From positions 239,708-303,707 of the forward strand of contig NW_019775448.1 in the NCBI RefSeq assembly GCF_001039355.2: DNA of 64,000 bases, in the 5' to 3' direction. The stretch is from Lingula anatina. Its lineage: Eukaryota > Brachiopoda > Lingulata > Lingulida > Lingulidae. The notes beneath the pieces are model-generated. The model did not search any database and was not told where the DNA came from. It worked only from the letters and a program-made list of their open reading frames with translations. Positions within the stretch are counted from its first letter, which is position 1; the number at the start of each line of letters is the position of its first letter. Both the position numbers and the translations under genes were made by a program. Below are positions 35,526 through 47,569 of this stretch, piece by piece.

Positions 35526-38500
35526 TTATGTATGCAAAGGCGGCAGTCGCCGAGGGAGGGCTTGCATCAAACTTCCGACGAGGTGTGCTTCTTCACCTGA
35601 AGCCGTATAACCATGATCGATCACTTTCAAGTCGACATGACTATTCTCACTATTTCCGGTGTGTAACCTTTCGGAGCCTGAGCCGGAAGAAGTCGCTGGG
35701 AACAGGGCAGTTGCCGGGGGATCTGCAATAACGGCTTCTGAAGGAGGCGAACACGGAGTCTCTTCATCATCACCTTCTGTGTCAGCTTGCTTATCTTGGT
35801 CCAAGTCGCCCTCACTATTCTCAATGCTTCCGGTGTGTAACCTTTCGGAGCCTGAGCCAGGAGTGGCTGGGAATAGGGCAGTTGTTGGGGGGTCTGCGAT
35901 AACGGCTTTTGAAGGAGAAGAACATTGAGTCTCTTCATCATCATCTTCTACGTCAACTTGTTCCTCTTGATCCAAAGGGGCATCATTCGGGGCAGGTTTA
36001 GTTTTCCTATAAATAAGGAAAGTAGACGTTCAGCAATCCTCTCATAAAAACAAAACAGACAATAGATAATCAGACAAATAAATGATAACTGAATAAATAA
36101 GTACAAGTGTGAAAATAAAAGGGGTCGTCATTTGTAGCGAGAACAATGTCTAGTTTAGTTTTTCCACCAATAACTAAAGAAGACATTGTTGAGCCATCCT
36201 CTGAAATGAACATACCAGTAATAGCTAAAGAACTTGCTAAATGTTTATGATCGAACTTGCTAAATGATCGAATAAAGATTTAAAGATTTAAAAGCTTGAA
36301 AATAAGACCAGCAAATTAACTTATATGCATGCTCTTTTTTTAATTAAAACAATTTTCCAACTTTTGAGCCCCTAAAACTAGCAAAAAGCAGACAGCACCA
36401 GAACCGAGATACCTTTTCTTCTGTTGCCGCTTCCACAATATAGCGACAATGGAAACCACGCATACCAGCACCACTACAGCTGCTGTGACAGAAGGTACCA
36501 CAGTGGCGATACTGCCAGGGCTCGTCTTTTGGGCAGCTGCACGGGCATTTTCAACTGGAATCAGATGAACTTGTTAAATTTCTAACAATATTTAATAAGA
36601 GTCATTTGCATTCGATGTTTTTATCTTGCCATGTTGCCTTCTCTCGCAGGATAGGGAATAAAAGCACAAAAATGCCTGATCAAGATATATTTTACGTCTT
36701 GCAGTAATATTAGATAGTTAATTCCAGACATCAGTCCTCCACTATGCTAAAGTCATGAATTTTCCACAACACTAACTTATATTTTTGCAACTTATGCGTG
36801 CTTCAAAGAAATGCATGTATTACAAGTAGACAACTGAACATTGTCTCTCCTAAAACATTATGGAAAGTATACAAATCGCCTGCCAACTGTACAAGTCTAC
36901 TTGGCTCCGAAATCCTCAAAGATAGAACAGAAAATATGGACATGGGTGTGTACAGCAAATACGTCAAACCCAGACCTGTAATCAATATTTACTTATTTGA
37001 TCACAATGTCTTCCATGGAATCCTGGTGGACAGATACACTGGTAAGTCGTCTCATTGTTGATACACACACTTCCATTGAGACAAGGATCACCAGCACACC
37101 AATCTAAAAAGACAAAGGAGGCCCTTAGGCAGTTATTGAATGTACAAAACAAGATGCAGTCACGAAAGAAAACTGTCCCCTACCACTGATGGTTGATTGC
37201 AGTAGAATATATATTCGTACCTCCGTGAGTTTTCACGCTTTTGTTCGGCTTAAACCGTTTTAAATGTGGAGAAATGTCTTCTTATTCAACTGTACTGCAA
37301 ATACATTTCCTTTTTCTCAACCTTGTCTTACTTATTAAGTTATCAGTATTTACTTATTTGGTCACAGTGTTTTCCATGGAACCCTATTGGACAGATACAC
37401 CGGTAAGTCGTCTCATTCTTAATGCACACAGCTCCGTTGTAGCAAAGATCACCAACGCACTTATCTAAAAAGATAATGGAGATCCAGACAAGGTCATTGA
37501 TGTAGGGAGCATTAGGTCATTAGTCATTAGGTCAGAAAAATATACCTTTTACATGCATCTTTAACTTCAGGTAATTAACGCTTTTTGACAATAGCCGCTA
37601 TCCTTCTCCCTCCGTTATCATATGTCAAAAGTTGAAATAAGTTAAATGGAATTAAAATGCCAAGATAGCTTGTCTTTTACCTTTAATCGTCTTTAATTCA
37701 AATTAAATCTTTGGTAAGAATTTTAAAGCGTTTCTGTCATGCAATGGTTAAAATTACCAAGTTAGTCCAATCACTGTAGACTAAGTCAGGGACAGTTTTC
37801 AGCTACGCGGAACTAATACACGTGCGTCTTTATAGTGAGCTATTTTGTATGTGATCTGTCCGAACGACGCATGACAACAGTGTGAGGTTTGACCTTTTAA
37901 TTCAGTTGGACTGGGAAGGACCACTTTTTTAATAGAGCTTCGAAAACATTCTAGGGTTGACGCCATAAAACTCCGATGCTGTATGTTTCACACAAAAAAA
38001 GGCATGGAGAGGTTATGCAATTTGCGCAACTTTTTTTTTTAATATTAGAAAGCAGTTACAGAAAGAGAAAAGGATAACATCAAGAATTCAAGACGTCGTA
38101 TCGTTCACCTACCTTTAACACATTTAGCACCGCCCCCAGGCAGAACACAATTACACTTGTAACCGTCAACAAGAGAAAAGTGACCTCTATTCCCTTCGCA
38201 TGGGTTATTTGTGCATTGACCAATCTCTGGAACTTAGTATTGGAACGGTACCATTGCAAAAGATATGGCACAAAGCAAGTCATATGTGCAGTAAATATAA
38301 GCATCAGTTGATGATCATTTATGTCATTGCGACCTGAATTTTCCTTGAAATATATTGTCTTTACCTCTATTTTTATCAAGCTGTATCACGATAAGTTGAT
38401 TTCTTAAACCTACCTGCTGTGCTATGGTTGCAGCCAACTTTCTGCAGCACAGCAGTACAATCAAATGACGGGTCTCCTCGGAAGGCTTTCCACGAGCTGT

Positions 38501-40697
38501 ACACGGACATGTTCTGAGTCGCCTGTACGATGTTCCCACACCCGTCTTGAACGAACCACGTGCGCTGGATGTCCATACCACAGCCATTGTCATTGATCGA
38601 ATCTGTGAAGTTGATGGTGATATCGCGATAGGCAACACAGCGCTCAGAGCCAGTGGCATTTGGGGTGCCAGCTTCAGCCGTTACGGTATGGGTAACTGAC
38701 GCGTTACCTGCAAATTACAACCACAAATGTTTAGAAGTAAATATTGCTGTAATCAAAAGCTAATTGAATTTATGCAAAAACCCACCTATAAAAGAATATA
38801 TGACGACAAACTGAGGTGAAGACAAGTGTATCATTGGTTATTCAGAAGAATGGGTTTAAAAATAAGAAACGTGACCCCTCTTCACCCCTCTCTTTACCTG
38901 AAACAATTACTGTATCTTTAGGAAAGTCCACCTCCGGCGGTAGGGAAGACAAATCCTCATCAATTACACCATCGTCGTCATCGTCAATACCATTAAACAG
39001 TTCTTCGTCAATTTTCATGTCACAGTCGTTATCAACGCCATCTGCCGGTTGACCAGTATTCGGCACACATTTGGTCACGTCAAGATTTGCCAGTCTCAGT
39101 CCTCCTGGATAGCCATAAGAAACGTAACGGGCAAACCCGTAGGAGAATACAGAGAAAGTCTGGATAGGAGAAATGTGTTCTATGCGATGTGTGCCCGCAG
39201 TGACACTCAGCTGAGCAGCAGTAAAGTCTGTTCCGGGAATGGTTAGCCATGTAACACCATTGAGAGCGGCTCCATCAACTCTCAAGTCTTCTTTAGAACT
39301 GTTCTTGATGACTATATTGATGAAGTTTTTGTAAACTTTATCAGGAAGATTGGCGGTAGCGATGGTGTAACTGGATGAGAATTGTTCTATGGCAGGCACA
39401 ACCATCATATACGGATCGCTTCGTAGATGATCTGTGTCTTGGCTCTGCGTAAACTGCAGCACCATAATCGGCTTACTGGCATTGACAAACACAGGGGCGT
39501 CCTTCAATACTTTGAATTCATAGAACTCGGATTTATGAAGAACTAAACGCGGCACACCCGTTATGTCGACCACGGTGTCATCAGTACTGCCCACAACGCG
39601 GATAATATCCCCACTTTGACGGTAAGCTGATGGGACAACTGTGAACGTGTAGCCCCATCTATCGACTGGATACATCTGTTCCACCAAATGATCACAAGCA
39701 TGAACTCCGCAGGGAATGTTAGCGCACTCATTGCCTGACATTACTGCCAGTGGTTTTGATGAATTTATTCTTGTGCCAGTGACGTCACTATTAGATTGGA
39801 TTTGAATGGTTTCCAATCTGTTGAGAGTTATCACTGTTGTAGAACTTTTACTGCGGCCCATAACTATGATATCCGTGCCATTAGGTGGAGTAATTTCTAT
39901 CTGTGTATTGTTGTTAACGCCAATCAGCCCTACAAGTGCCGGACGAGTATCTGCACATGATTTGTAGCTACCAGCAATGTATTCCTGCCCAAGAATATCC
40001 ACAGGGAGAGCTACAAATGCGTCCAAACTTGCAGATTCTGCATTGGAACCATAGAGAATAAACTCTTCATCTGCAGACAAATAGACTCCTTTAAACTCTA
40101 TGCTCGAGTTCTGCATTGCAAAACTATTAGGAATTTCAACCTTCGTTATTAAGCCTCTACGTACGTTGGCTGTTCTACTCCGATGTGGAAGGCGGTAGAG
40201 ATAGGATGGATGAGCAGATATACGAACTTGAATAGGAGACGGGTAGTTGGTTGTAAGGAATAGATTCAGACTGACTGCACTTTCGAACGCATTGTCCATG
40301 AAAGCTATGATGAACTCTTTGCCGCTATTATCAGGAACATCTAAATTGAAAATGAACGTGTGCTTGATTTTGGCAAAAGCGCTTAGTGCATAGTGCTTTA
40401 TTATTATAGCTTGAACCATCGTACCATTGAACACAAGTTATATATAAATCATTCTAAAGCAGCGGAAAGAACAAAATTAGCTGTTGGTATTTTTCTACTT
40501 TCGCCTTAATATTATCTTTTCGCTCACACCAATCATTCTAATCGACTAACTCAAGACAACGACTAGACTTTATTTTGTAATCCATCTCGGCTAGATCGCC
40601 CATTATTTCAGTCATAAAAATGAATAGGCCTACCTACGGCACAGTTCGCAACCAATCCAAATGAAAGAACGCAAAACACAACTGTTAAGATTTCCAT
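35526..40697 (-). CDS. Gene E: type I membrane protein, IgGFc-binding head, 2 EGFs
   Basis: Eight exons in consistent phase give about 919 aa: signal 40634-40697 (MEILTVVFCVLSFGL...), head 38898-40340, HYR-like 38414-38707, Cys-rich 38113-38226, EGFs 37354-37464 and 36993-37103, TM 36413-36554, tail 35526-36006. The head keeps all family landmarks: ALPVDILGQEYIAGSY, GTRINSSKPLAVMSGNEC, CDHLVEQMYPVDRWGYTFTV and the acidic MopE-like end. Unlike A, C and D, exon 3 ends in an ordinary GT donor. The stalk has only two EGFs and the TM exon is six codons shorter than in C. The tail ends RRLPPLHT. Gene E is transcribed divergently from F across 2.8 kb that contains the shared promoter module. It looks intact; the function as a surface recognition or adhesion protein is inferred. 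Confidence 0.85.
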
Positions 40698-41040
40698 TCC
40701 TAACACCCCAGGGTGATCTCTCCTTTGGCTCTTCCTGGAAAATTGTCTGCGATGAATCACCTGCTTTTAGTATTTAACTGTAATACCTACAGGGTACAGG
40801 GTATAAGTAAAATATGTGTTCAGTTTTACTTTGTAAATTTCTTTTCTTCTGGGTTAAAGAATTGTTACCCATAAGATATCCATATTGCATTATGCCAACA
40901 AATCCGAAAGCGCGTCTTTTGTCATTTTCTCTTACATGTTCACTATTCTTCTTATTCGTAATTTAATATAAGACAAATTTGTAAAATACATGGTCTTGCT
41001 AGACACCCCATACTAGTGAGCTACGTTTGTTTATAAATTC

Positions 41041-41055
41041 TATCAGTCGCTGATA
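41041..41055. promoter_or_regulatory. Double-GATA palindrome upstream of gene E
   Basis: TATCAGTCGCTGATA about 345 bp upstream of the ATG, with a second related element (TATCAGCGTTTGATT) near 41169. Confidence 0.6.
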
Positions 41056-43162
41056 AAACTTATATACGACATACTGTACTTGAATGTGTGTCTTGAACCA
41101 TCTCAAACATTAAGACACGTGGGGAGCGATGAAAGCAACCTTCACACAAAGTCATCTTTGTCTGAATTCTATCAGCGTTTGATTCATAAAATTTTGCGGG
41201 GCACCATTTCGATTTTGTAATGTTTAAGGGGATCGATGGGATGCTAAAGTAACCCGTCAAATCCGGTTTTAATAAACTGTCACTAACATCACCCAATTAA
41301 TCACTCGATCAGCAATAGTAGAGCTAAAAACTGCACCTTCTTTAATTTTTCGGGTAAATTGACGTATTTATGTAACTTTTTATCTGCCCCGTTTATACAT
41401 GTTTACAACACAGAAAGTCGGCATATTATATTATCCAATCGAAAATCATTTTGAGTAATAAATGAAATGATTTCTTTTGGTATTTCTCTAAGTTATACTA
41501 TCTGAAACTATGTTGGCATTTGGTCAGCTTTTGTGGCCAAAATTTGACTTCAATTGTATTTTAAAATTAAAGTGCTGAATTTAAGGACACACACAAAAAA
41601 AACAAGAATATGGCTTGTCATATTGTTCATTAATTATCAGATTGCATACCTTAATTTAAGCAAAGTTCGCAGCAACATTGCAGCAAATTTCCTGCAAATT
41701 CGTTGCAAATTTGCAGCAGGCCTTCTGCTAAGGGTAGGTATCATTTACATAATCAGGAATAGGCCCATTAGATCGTTGTGCTTCTTACTCTAAAACATGT
41801 ATGTGTGCGTCGTCCGTTAGGATTCACTGCCTCAGTCGCTTCTTCGATTAGAAAAGGATCAATTTCGATTAACGCAAAGCTCTCAACAATTACGTTTAAT
41901 TCTATACCAAGGCCTAAAATACATAAAAGCAAGCTATTTGAACCTCCTGCGGTACTTTCGGAAATGTAAAAGACTGTATTAAAGGAAAAGGGGAAGGATT
42001 TAGGAAGAATCTTAAAGAAATTTCTTTTTCATAGATACCCTACATAAACTCTTCATGTTTTTTCCATAACCCCCTCCCGCCTCTGCAACCTACAGTCCTA
42101 TGTATTTTGTCCACTCGAACCCGACAATATATGTCACTGGAGATAGGATTTCCATACGGAACTTGACACTACGCATTCTGCTCACTTACGGGGTTGACCG
42201 GTATAGTGTTTACACAAAAGATGCTACTAACTTATCTGCTGTCACTAACATCACTTGGCCATTTAGAGACATTTGAACTGGTAACATCGTAATTCAGCAG
42301 CAGCACTATGACATCCTACACGGAAAAGGAATAAAAATAATCGTTTATTTTAATATGGTGTATTCCATTGAAATATCTGTATGCGCCTTAGAGATAAAAA
42401 AAACATTAACATTCTAGAAATTGCGTTTTAAAAATCTAAGATAAAGACCCTAAAGGTACTTATAGCAATTGAGTATAATTTGTGCAAGAATGAAAACAGT
42501 CATGCTTCTCAGTTACTATAGATCTACCCTATAAATTACCATTATTCGGCTAAAATATAGGTCTGTAGAAGTTTTTTGAAATTTCTAAGTCATTTGCCGT
42601 TCTTATTTTAGTGGGTTATATGTTATGGATTACACATAAACCTTGAAATAATATTATTATTTTCACTTATTTCTAGTATGAGGCAGTCTGCATCGTTTAT
42701 TCTGTAATGATGATCACCTATCATTCAATATCACCGTTTTTCGAGCTTAGGTGAACTGGGGCTGTATTTTAAATGATTATTGGCAGCTTCGACGGGGTTA
42801 TTTTATTTGGATATTCTGGGCGGGAATAGAGGATAAAGGGGAAGGGTAGGGGGAACCCCACCCCACCCTACCTGTAACAACATATCTCACTGGCATAGCA
42901 CTATACATGTACCTCAATTTTTGGCAAGGCAGAAGAACGAAGCAATTCTTCAAATCACCTCGAATCTCAGGGTCCTATGGACTCAAACTATGGGTAGGTG
43001 CGAAATGGATGGTGACGTGCAAAATTTTATAAACCAACCACTGATAAAACACACAATGATGTCATTTTTGCCAAGGTGACTTTCATCAGACCCCACGCGT
43101 TTTTCTGTTTAAGGTTGGTCAAGATGTACATTCTAGTACAGTATGCTGTTTGGTCTAAGTCT

Positions 43163-43177
43163 TATCAGCAACTGATA
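43163..43177. promoter_or_regulatory. Double-GATA palindrome upstream of gene F
   Basis: TATCAGCAACTGATA about 340 bp upstream of the ATG. The partner element (AACCACTGATAAAAC) lies near 43036. Confidence 0.6.
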
Positions 43178-43419
43178 TAATTTATAAACAGAGGTGGCTT
43201 ACTGGTATGCGGTGTCTCACAAGTTCGTGATTCTTTTAGGAAGGTTGTCTTATATTAAATGACAAATTACAAATTACAAGAAAAGTAGGAGTGTAAGAGG
43301 TTATATGAAGAGACATGCTTTCTGATATGTAGATATTATACATTATCTCACGGAGGAAAATTCTTTGCAGAAAAAGCAATTACCAGAGTTAGCTGTACAC
43401 GTGTTTTACATCTACTCTG

Positions 43420-43427
43420 TATATAAT
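43420..43427 (+). promoter_or_regulatory. TATA box of gene F
   Basis: TATATAAT about 90 bp upstream of the ATG, within a block conserved in G (GTTTTACA..TACTCTGTATAT and AGTACTTAATGCAGGTG) and recognisable inverted upstream of C, E and H. Confidence 0.55.
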
Positions 43428-43516
43428 ACGGAGAAGTACTTAATGCAGGTGAAACGTCCCCGACAATGTTTCCCGGAGGTCAAAAGCGGAGTCACCCTTG
43501 GGTGTTAGGAACGGAA

Positions 43517-43580
43517 ATGTTAACTGTATGCCTTTGCGTTCTTTCGTTTGGATTGTTGGTGAACTGTAACATAGGTAGGC

Positions 43581-43611
<31 letters not shown>

Positions 43612-46349
43612 TTTGACTACATTTATCATCTGAATGCCGGTGTTGTCGATATAGGTTACAAAATTAAACTCAAATCACTCCCTGAGGTGAACCGATTAAA
43701 AGGATTGTTGAGCGAGAAGATGATATTTAGAAAGCTAAGAAATACCAACAAACACATTTGTTTATTTTTTTCAGTATTTTTTACATGATTCTTCAATTTA
43801 CAATTCTTGATGATAACCAGTTTTTAACCTGTCTTTTGTCCTTTAATAATGAGAACTGTGCTAAAAATAAGAAACATTAACATGACTACATAAGATATTT
43901 CAATCTCACTTGCACTTTCATTTCAGATGTTCCTGATAATAGCGGCAAAGAATTCATCATAGCTTTCATGGACAACACGTTCATAAATAATGACAGCCTG
44001 AATGTATTTCTTACAACCGACTTCCCTTCTCCAGTCCAAGTTCACATTACTGCCCATTCATCCTATCTCCATCACCTCCCACAAAGTAATAAAACAGTCA
44101 GCGTACGTAGGGGTTCAATAACCAGGGTAAATATTCCTGATATTTTTGCAATGAAGGACACAAACAGAAGTTTCAAAGGTATCCGTTTATCTGCTGACAA
44201 AGAGTTCATTGTCTATGGTTCCAATGCAGAACCTTATAGTTTGGATGCATTTGTAGCTCTCCCTGTGGATATTCTTGGACAGGAGTACATCGCTGGAAGC
44301 TATAGCGATTGTTCAAGTAATTTTCCTGCGCTTGTAGGACTTGTTGGCGTTCACAACAATACGCATATAGAAATAACTCCTGCTAATGGCACGGATATCA
44401 TAGTTATGGGCAACCCTGTAAATTACAAAACACAAATTACTCTGAACAGACTTGAGACCATTCAAATCGCATCTACCAGCGACATTACAGGTACGAGGAT
44501 CAATTCATCAAAACCACTGGCAGTAATGTCAGGTAATAAATGCGCCAAAGTACCGTGTGGTCATTTGTTTAGTTGTGATCATTTGGTGGAACAGATGTAT
44601 CCAGTCGATAGATGGGGCTATACGTACACAGTTGTTCCATCAGCTTACCGGCAAAGTGGGGATACTGTCCGCGTTGTAGGCAGTACTGATGACACCGTGG
44701 TCGACATAACCGGTATCTCGCGTTTAATTCTTCATAGGTCTGAGTTCTATGAATTTAATGTATCGAAGAACGCTCCTGTATATGTCAATGCCAGTAAGCC
44801 CATTATGGTACTGCAGTTTACGCAGAGCCAAGATACGGATGGTCAACACAGTGATCCTTACATGATGTCTGTGCCTGCCATAGAACAATTCTCGACCAGT
44901 TACACCATAGCTACCGCCAATCTTCCTGATAAAGTTTACAAAAACTTCGTAAATATAGTCATCAAAAGCAGTTCTAAAGAAGGTCTTAGAGTTGATGGAG
45001 CCGCTCTCAATGGTGTTACATGGCTAGCCATTCCCGGAACAGACTTTACTGCTGCTCAGCTGAACATCACTGAGGGCACACATCGCATAGAACATATTTC
45101 CCCTATTCAGACTTTCTCAGTATTCTCCTACGGGTTTGCTGAATCCGTTTCTTATGGCTATCCAGGAGGACTGAGACTGGCAAACCTGGACATGACTAAA
45201 TGTGTCCCGAACACTGGTCAGCCGGCAGATGGCGTTGATAACGATTGTGACATGAAAATTGACGAAGAGCTCTTTAATGGTATTGACGATGACGACGATG
45301 GCGTAATTGATGAGGATTTGTCTTCCCTACCGCCAGAGGTGGACTTTCCTAAAGATGCAGTCATTGTTTCAGGTGAAAAAAGTCAAATATGTTTTACAAA
45401 GAAATGGATATATTTAATTTTAAGCCTCTAGTCTTCAATTCAGTTCGTGGAATTTTGATATTGTGGCCAACTTACAGTATCTATCAATGAATGCACTACT
45501 TTAATTTACCTTTGCACCATTTCAGGTAATGCATCTGTGATTTTATACCTGATGGGACAACTCAGTTCACCAAACGTGACAAGCTCTGAACGGTGTACTG
45601 TGTACAGTAATGTTACTGTTAACTACACAGATTCGACCAATGACAATGGCTGTGGGGTGGACATCAAGCGCACGTGGCTCGTGCAGGACGGGTGTGGGAA
45701 CATCGTGCGGTCAGTTCAGACCATACTTGTATACAATTCATGGCAAGCTCTCCGGGCACATCCTGGACAGAACTGTACGGGGATGGTGGAGGTAGTGGGA
45801 TGCAATGACACCGCAGACGGTGAGTTCTTACCCTCTACCAGGACCGTAGATTAATAACGTGTACTTTTCTTTTACAACAGATACTTGTGCCATGAATTAG
45901 CCAGAGAGCTTCACGTAGTACATTGTTTTATTCATATCATTAGCACTTCCTTTTACGATCTTTGACGTGCACTACATGTAGGTGCTAACAAGCAGTTATG
46001 CTTGCAGAAGCAGAACTACATTTAAGAGACGGTAACGAGGAGTGCTTACGCATGTGGCTGCGTGTTAATATTCACGTTGATTATATTGCAAGCAAAATTT
46101 CATAATTTCAATTTGAAATATTTAAAGTTAATCTGATCACGTTTGATTTGGTCTGGGTAATGATTTGGCGGCGGGAGTTAATGGGTCTACTGTAAGTAAC
46201 ATATACAGTATAACCTGTTGCTGTGTTCATTCCAGCGGCTGGCCAATGTACAACTGCCCCATGCCAAGGCAGTCAAGGCCTCTTCATGCTTGCTGGCGGT
46301 CTTGGTTGTTACTGTGCCCGGTCTCTCGATAATGCCTGGTGTCTGCAAG
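43517..46349 (+). CDS. Gene F: IgGFc-binding-head paralog, 3' exons not found
   Basis: Exons: signal 43517-43574 (MLTVCLCVLSFGL...), head 43927-45372, HYR-like 45526-45819, Cys-rich 46236-46349; about 637 codons, all in phase. It lies in a 6-kb segment nearly identical to that of gene G, but similarity ends near 47570, before the point where G has its stalk, TM and tail exons, and I find no replacement exons before 53 kb. The Cys-rich exon ends in a normal GTAAAT donor. If that intron were retained, the frame would add 22 residues and stop at 46420, giving a secreted head protein; alternatively F is truncated, or it splices into the downstream exons of G. A TATA box at 43420-43427 lies about 90 bp before the ATG. 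Intron 4 contains a MITE absent from G. Confidence 0.75.
43581..43614. repeat. (TTTA)n microsatellite in intron 1 of gene F
   Basis: About eight TTTA units directly after the signal exon. Gene G has only two or three units at the same place. Confidence 0.9.
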
Positions 46350-46480
46350 GTAAATTCTTGGTTTCTTTCAATATTTATTTTTCATTAAATGATAATTATT
46401 TATTACTTGAAGACGTTTAACATTAATGTGATCAAACTGTTTGAACTATATTTATTAAGTACATATAAAATAACAATTAA

Positions 46481-46821
46481 AGGGATAATAACACTTCGTA
46501 TGATATCTATATTTCACAATAAAAACATTGTTAACAACTCATAGAAATATAATATATTCTTTTTTACCACAAAAACGGCAGTGATAGCTATTATTCTGAT
46601 ATCTGAGCTTGCCTTCAGATCATGTGACCTCCGTTAATGGCTGTACTCTGTTATAATCTCTAAAAAGATTTTAACAAAAAACAAAACTTTTTAGAAAAAA
46701 AAGAAAACAGGGACTAACTTTGAATGTAAAAATGGATTCATTAACCATTGGTTAGTATGGGAAAATTGTTGTTTACTCCAGGAAAATTAATTTTTGGCCA
46801 AAACGAAGAGTTATTATCCCA
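46481..46821. mobile_element. 341-bp MITE in intron 4 of gene F, TTAA target
   Basis: Begins A GGGATAATAACACTTCGT and ends ACGAAGAGTTATTATCCC A, forming inverted ends, flanked on both sides by TTAA. Gene G lacks it at the matching place in its intron 4, so it inserted after the F/G duplication or was lost cleanly from G. Confidence 0.8.
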
Positions 46822-47569
46822 TTAAAGAAGAATTACATGAAAAACCAATGCGGCAGATTGTGAATTTTAAATGATGCATGATTAACTTCTGTTATGTTGG
46901 ATTAATCATAATCTTCTTTCACAAAAAGCTGTTGAGTGAAAAAATCATTCATCATCCCGACAAATATTCGAAAATTAGAGAGTGTGAATAATTTTTTCAT
47001 TTCTTAAGTTTTAAATTATTTTCTGTAGCATTTCTGTTAACGGACTTACTAGTCGACGACGCTGTTCGTGTATGGAAGTTCGTTTTGCTTATGTAACATT
47101 TAGAATGAGTGCACACCTAAAGTCTGCTTCCTAAAGATTTCGCAAAAGAACTATAGCCCAAGAATAGGTCTAATCTTTAAGACCAATATATGGTTTAACT
47201 TAATTCAAGGTAAATTAATAGTATTCCACTGAAACATGGTAAATATTGGTGTTCGCCTGAAACATTAGCCGTATCTTTCTTCGATAGAAAAGGGCACAAT
47301 GTTTAATTTGCTTGGGCTACTTGGGTAAAAGTAGACTGAGATTTTGGTCTTAAAGTTGAGAACAGATTTTGGGGTTAGTAGTTTACAGGCCGTTGACATC
47401 ATGAAACTTTTTTCTGTAAAAGGTCGCTTACACTGACATGAAAGCACATTTCTATCTATAGGATATCTTAGGTTGTATTGACTGGCAGGGGTTATCTTTA
47501 TTTCGCTTTTGAAATAGGAAAATAACAAGATATGATGTAAACAAACCTACATCAATATTTACATTTGTG

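Larger units (their letters stand above)
41290..47568 (+). repeat. Segmental duplication, copy 1 (promoters of E/F plus gene F)
   Basis: This stretch is highly similar to 50960-56850, covering the E/F intergenic DNA, the promoter and all four exons of F with their introns. Differences include a MITE at 46481-46821 present only here, a longer (TTTA)n run in intron 1 (43581-43614), and scattered substitutions. Similarity stops near 47568. Confidence 0.85.
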
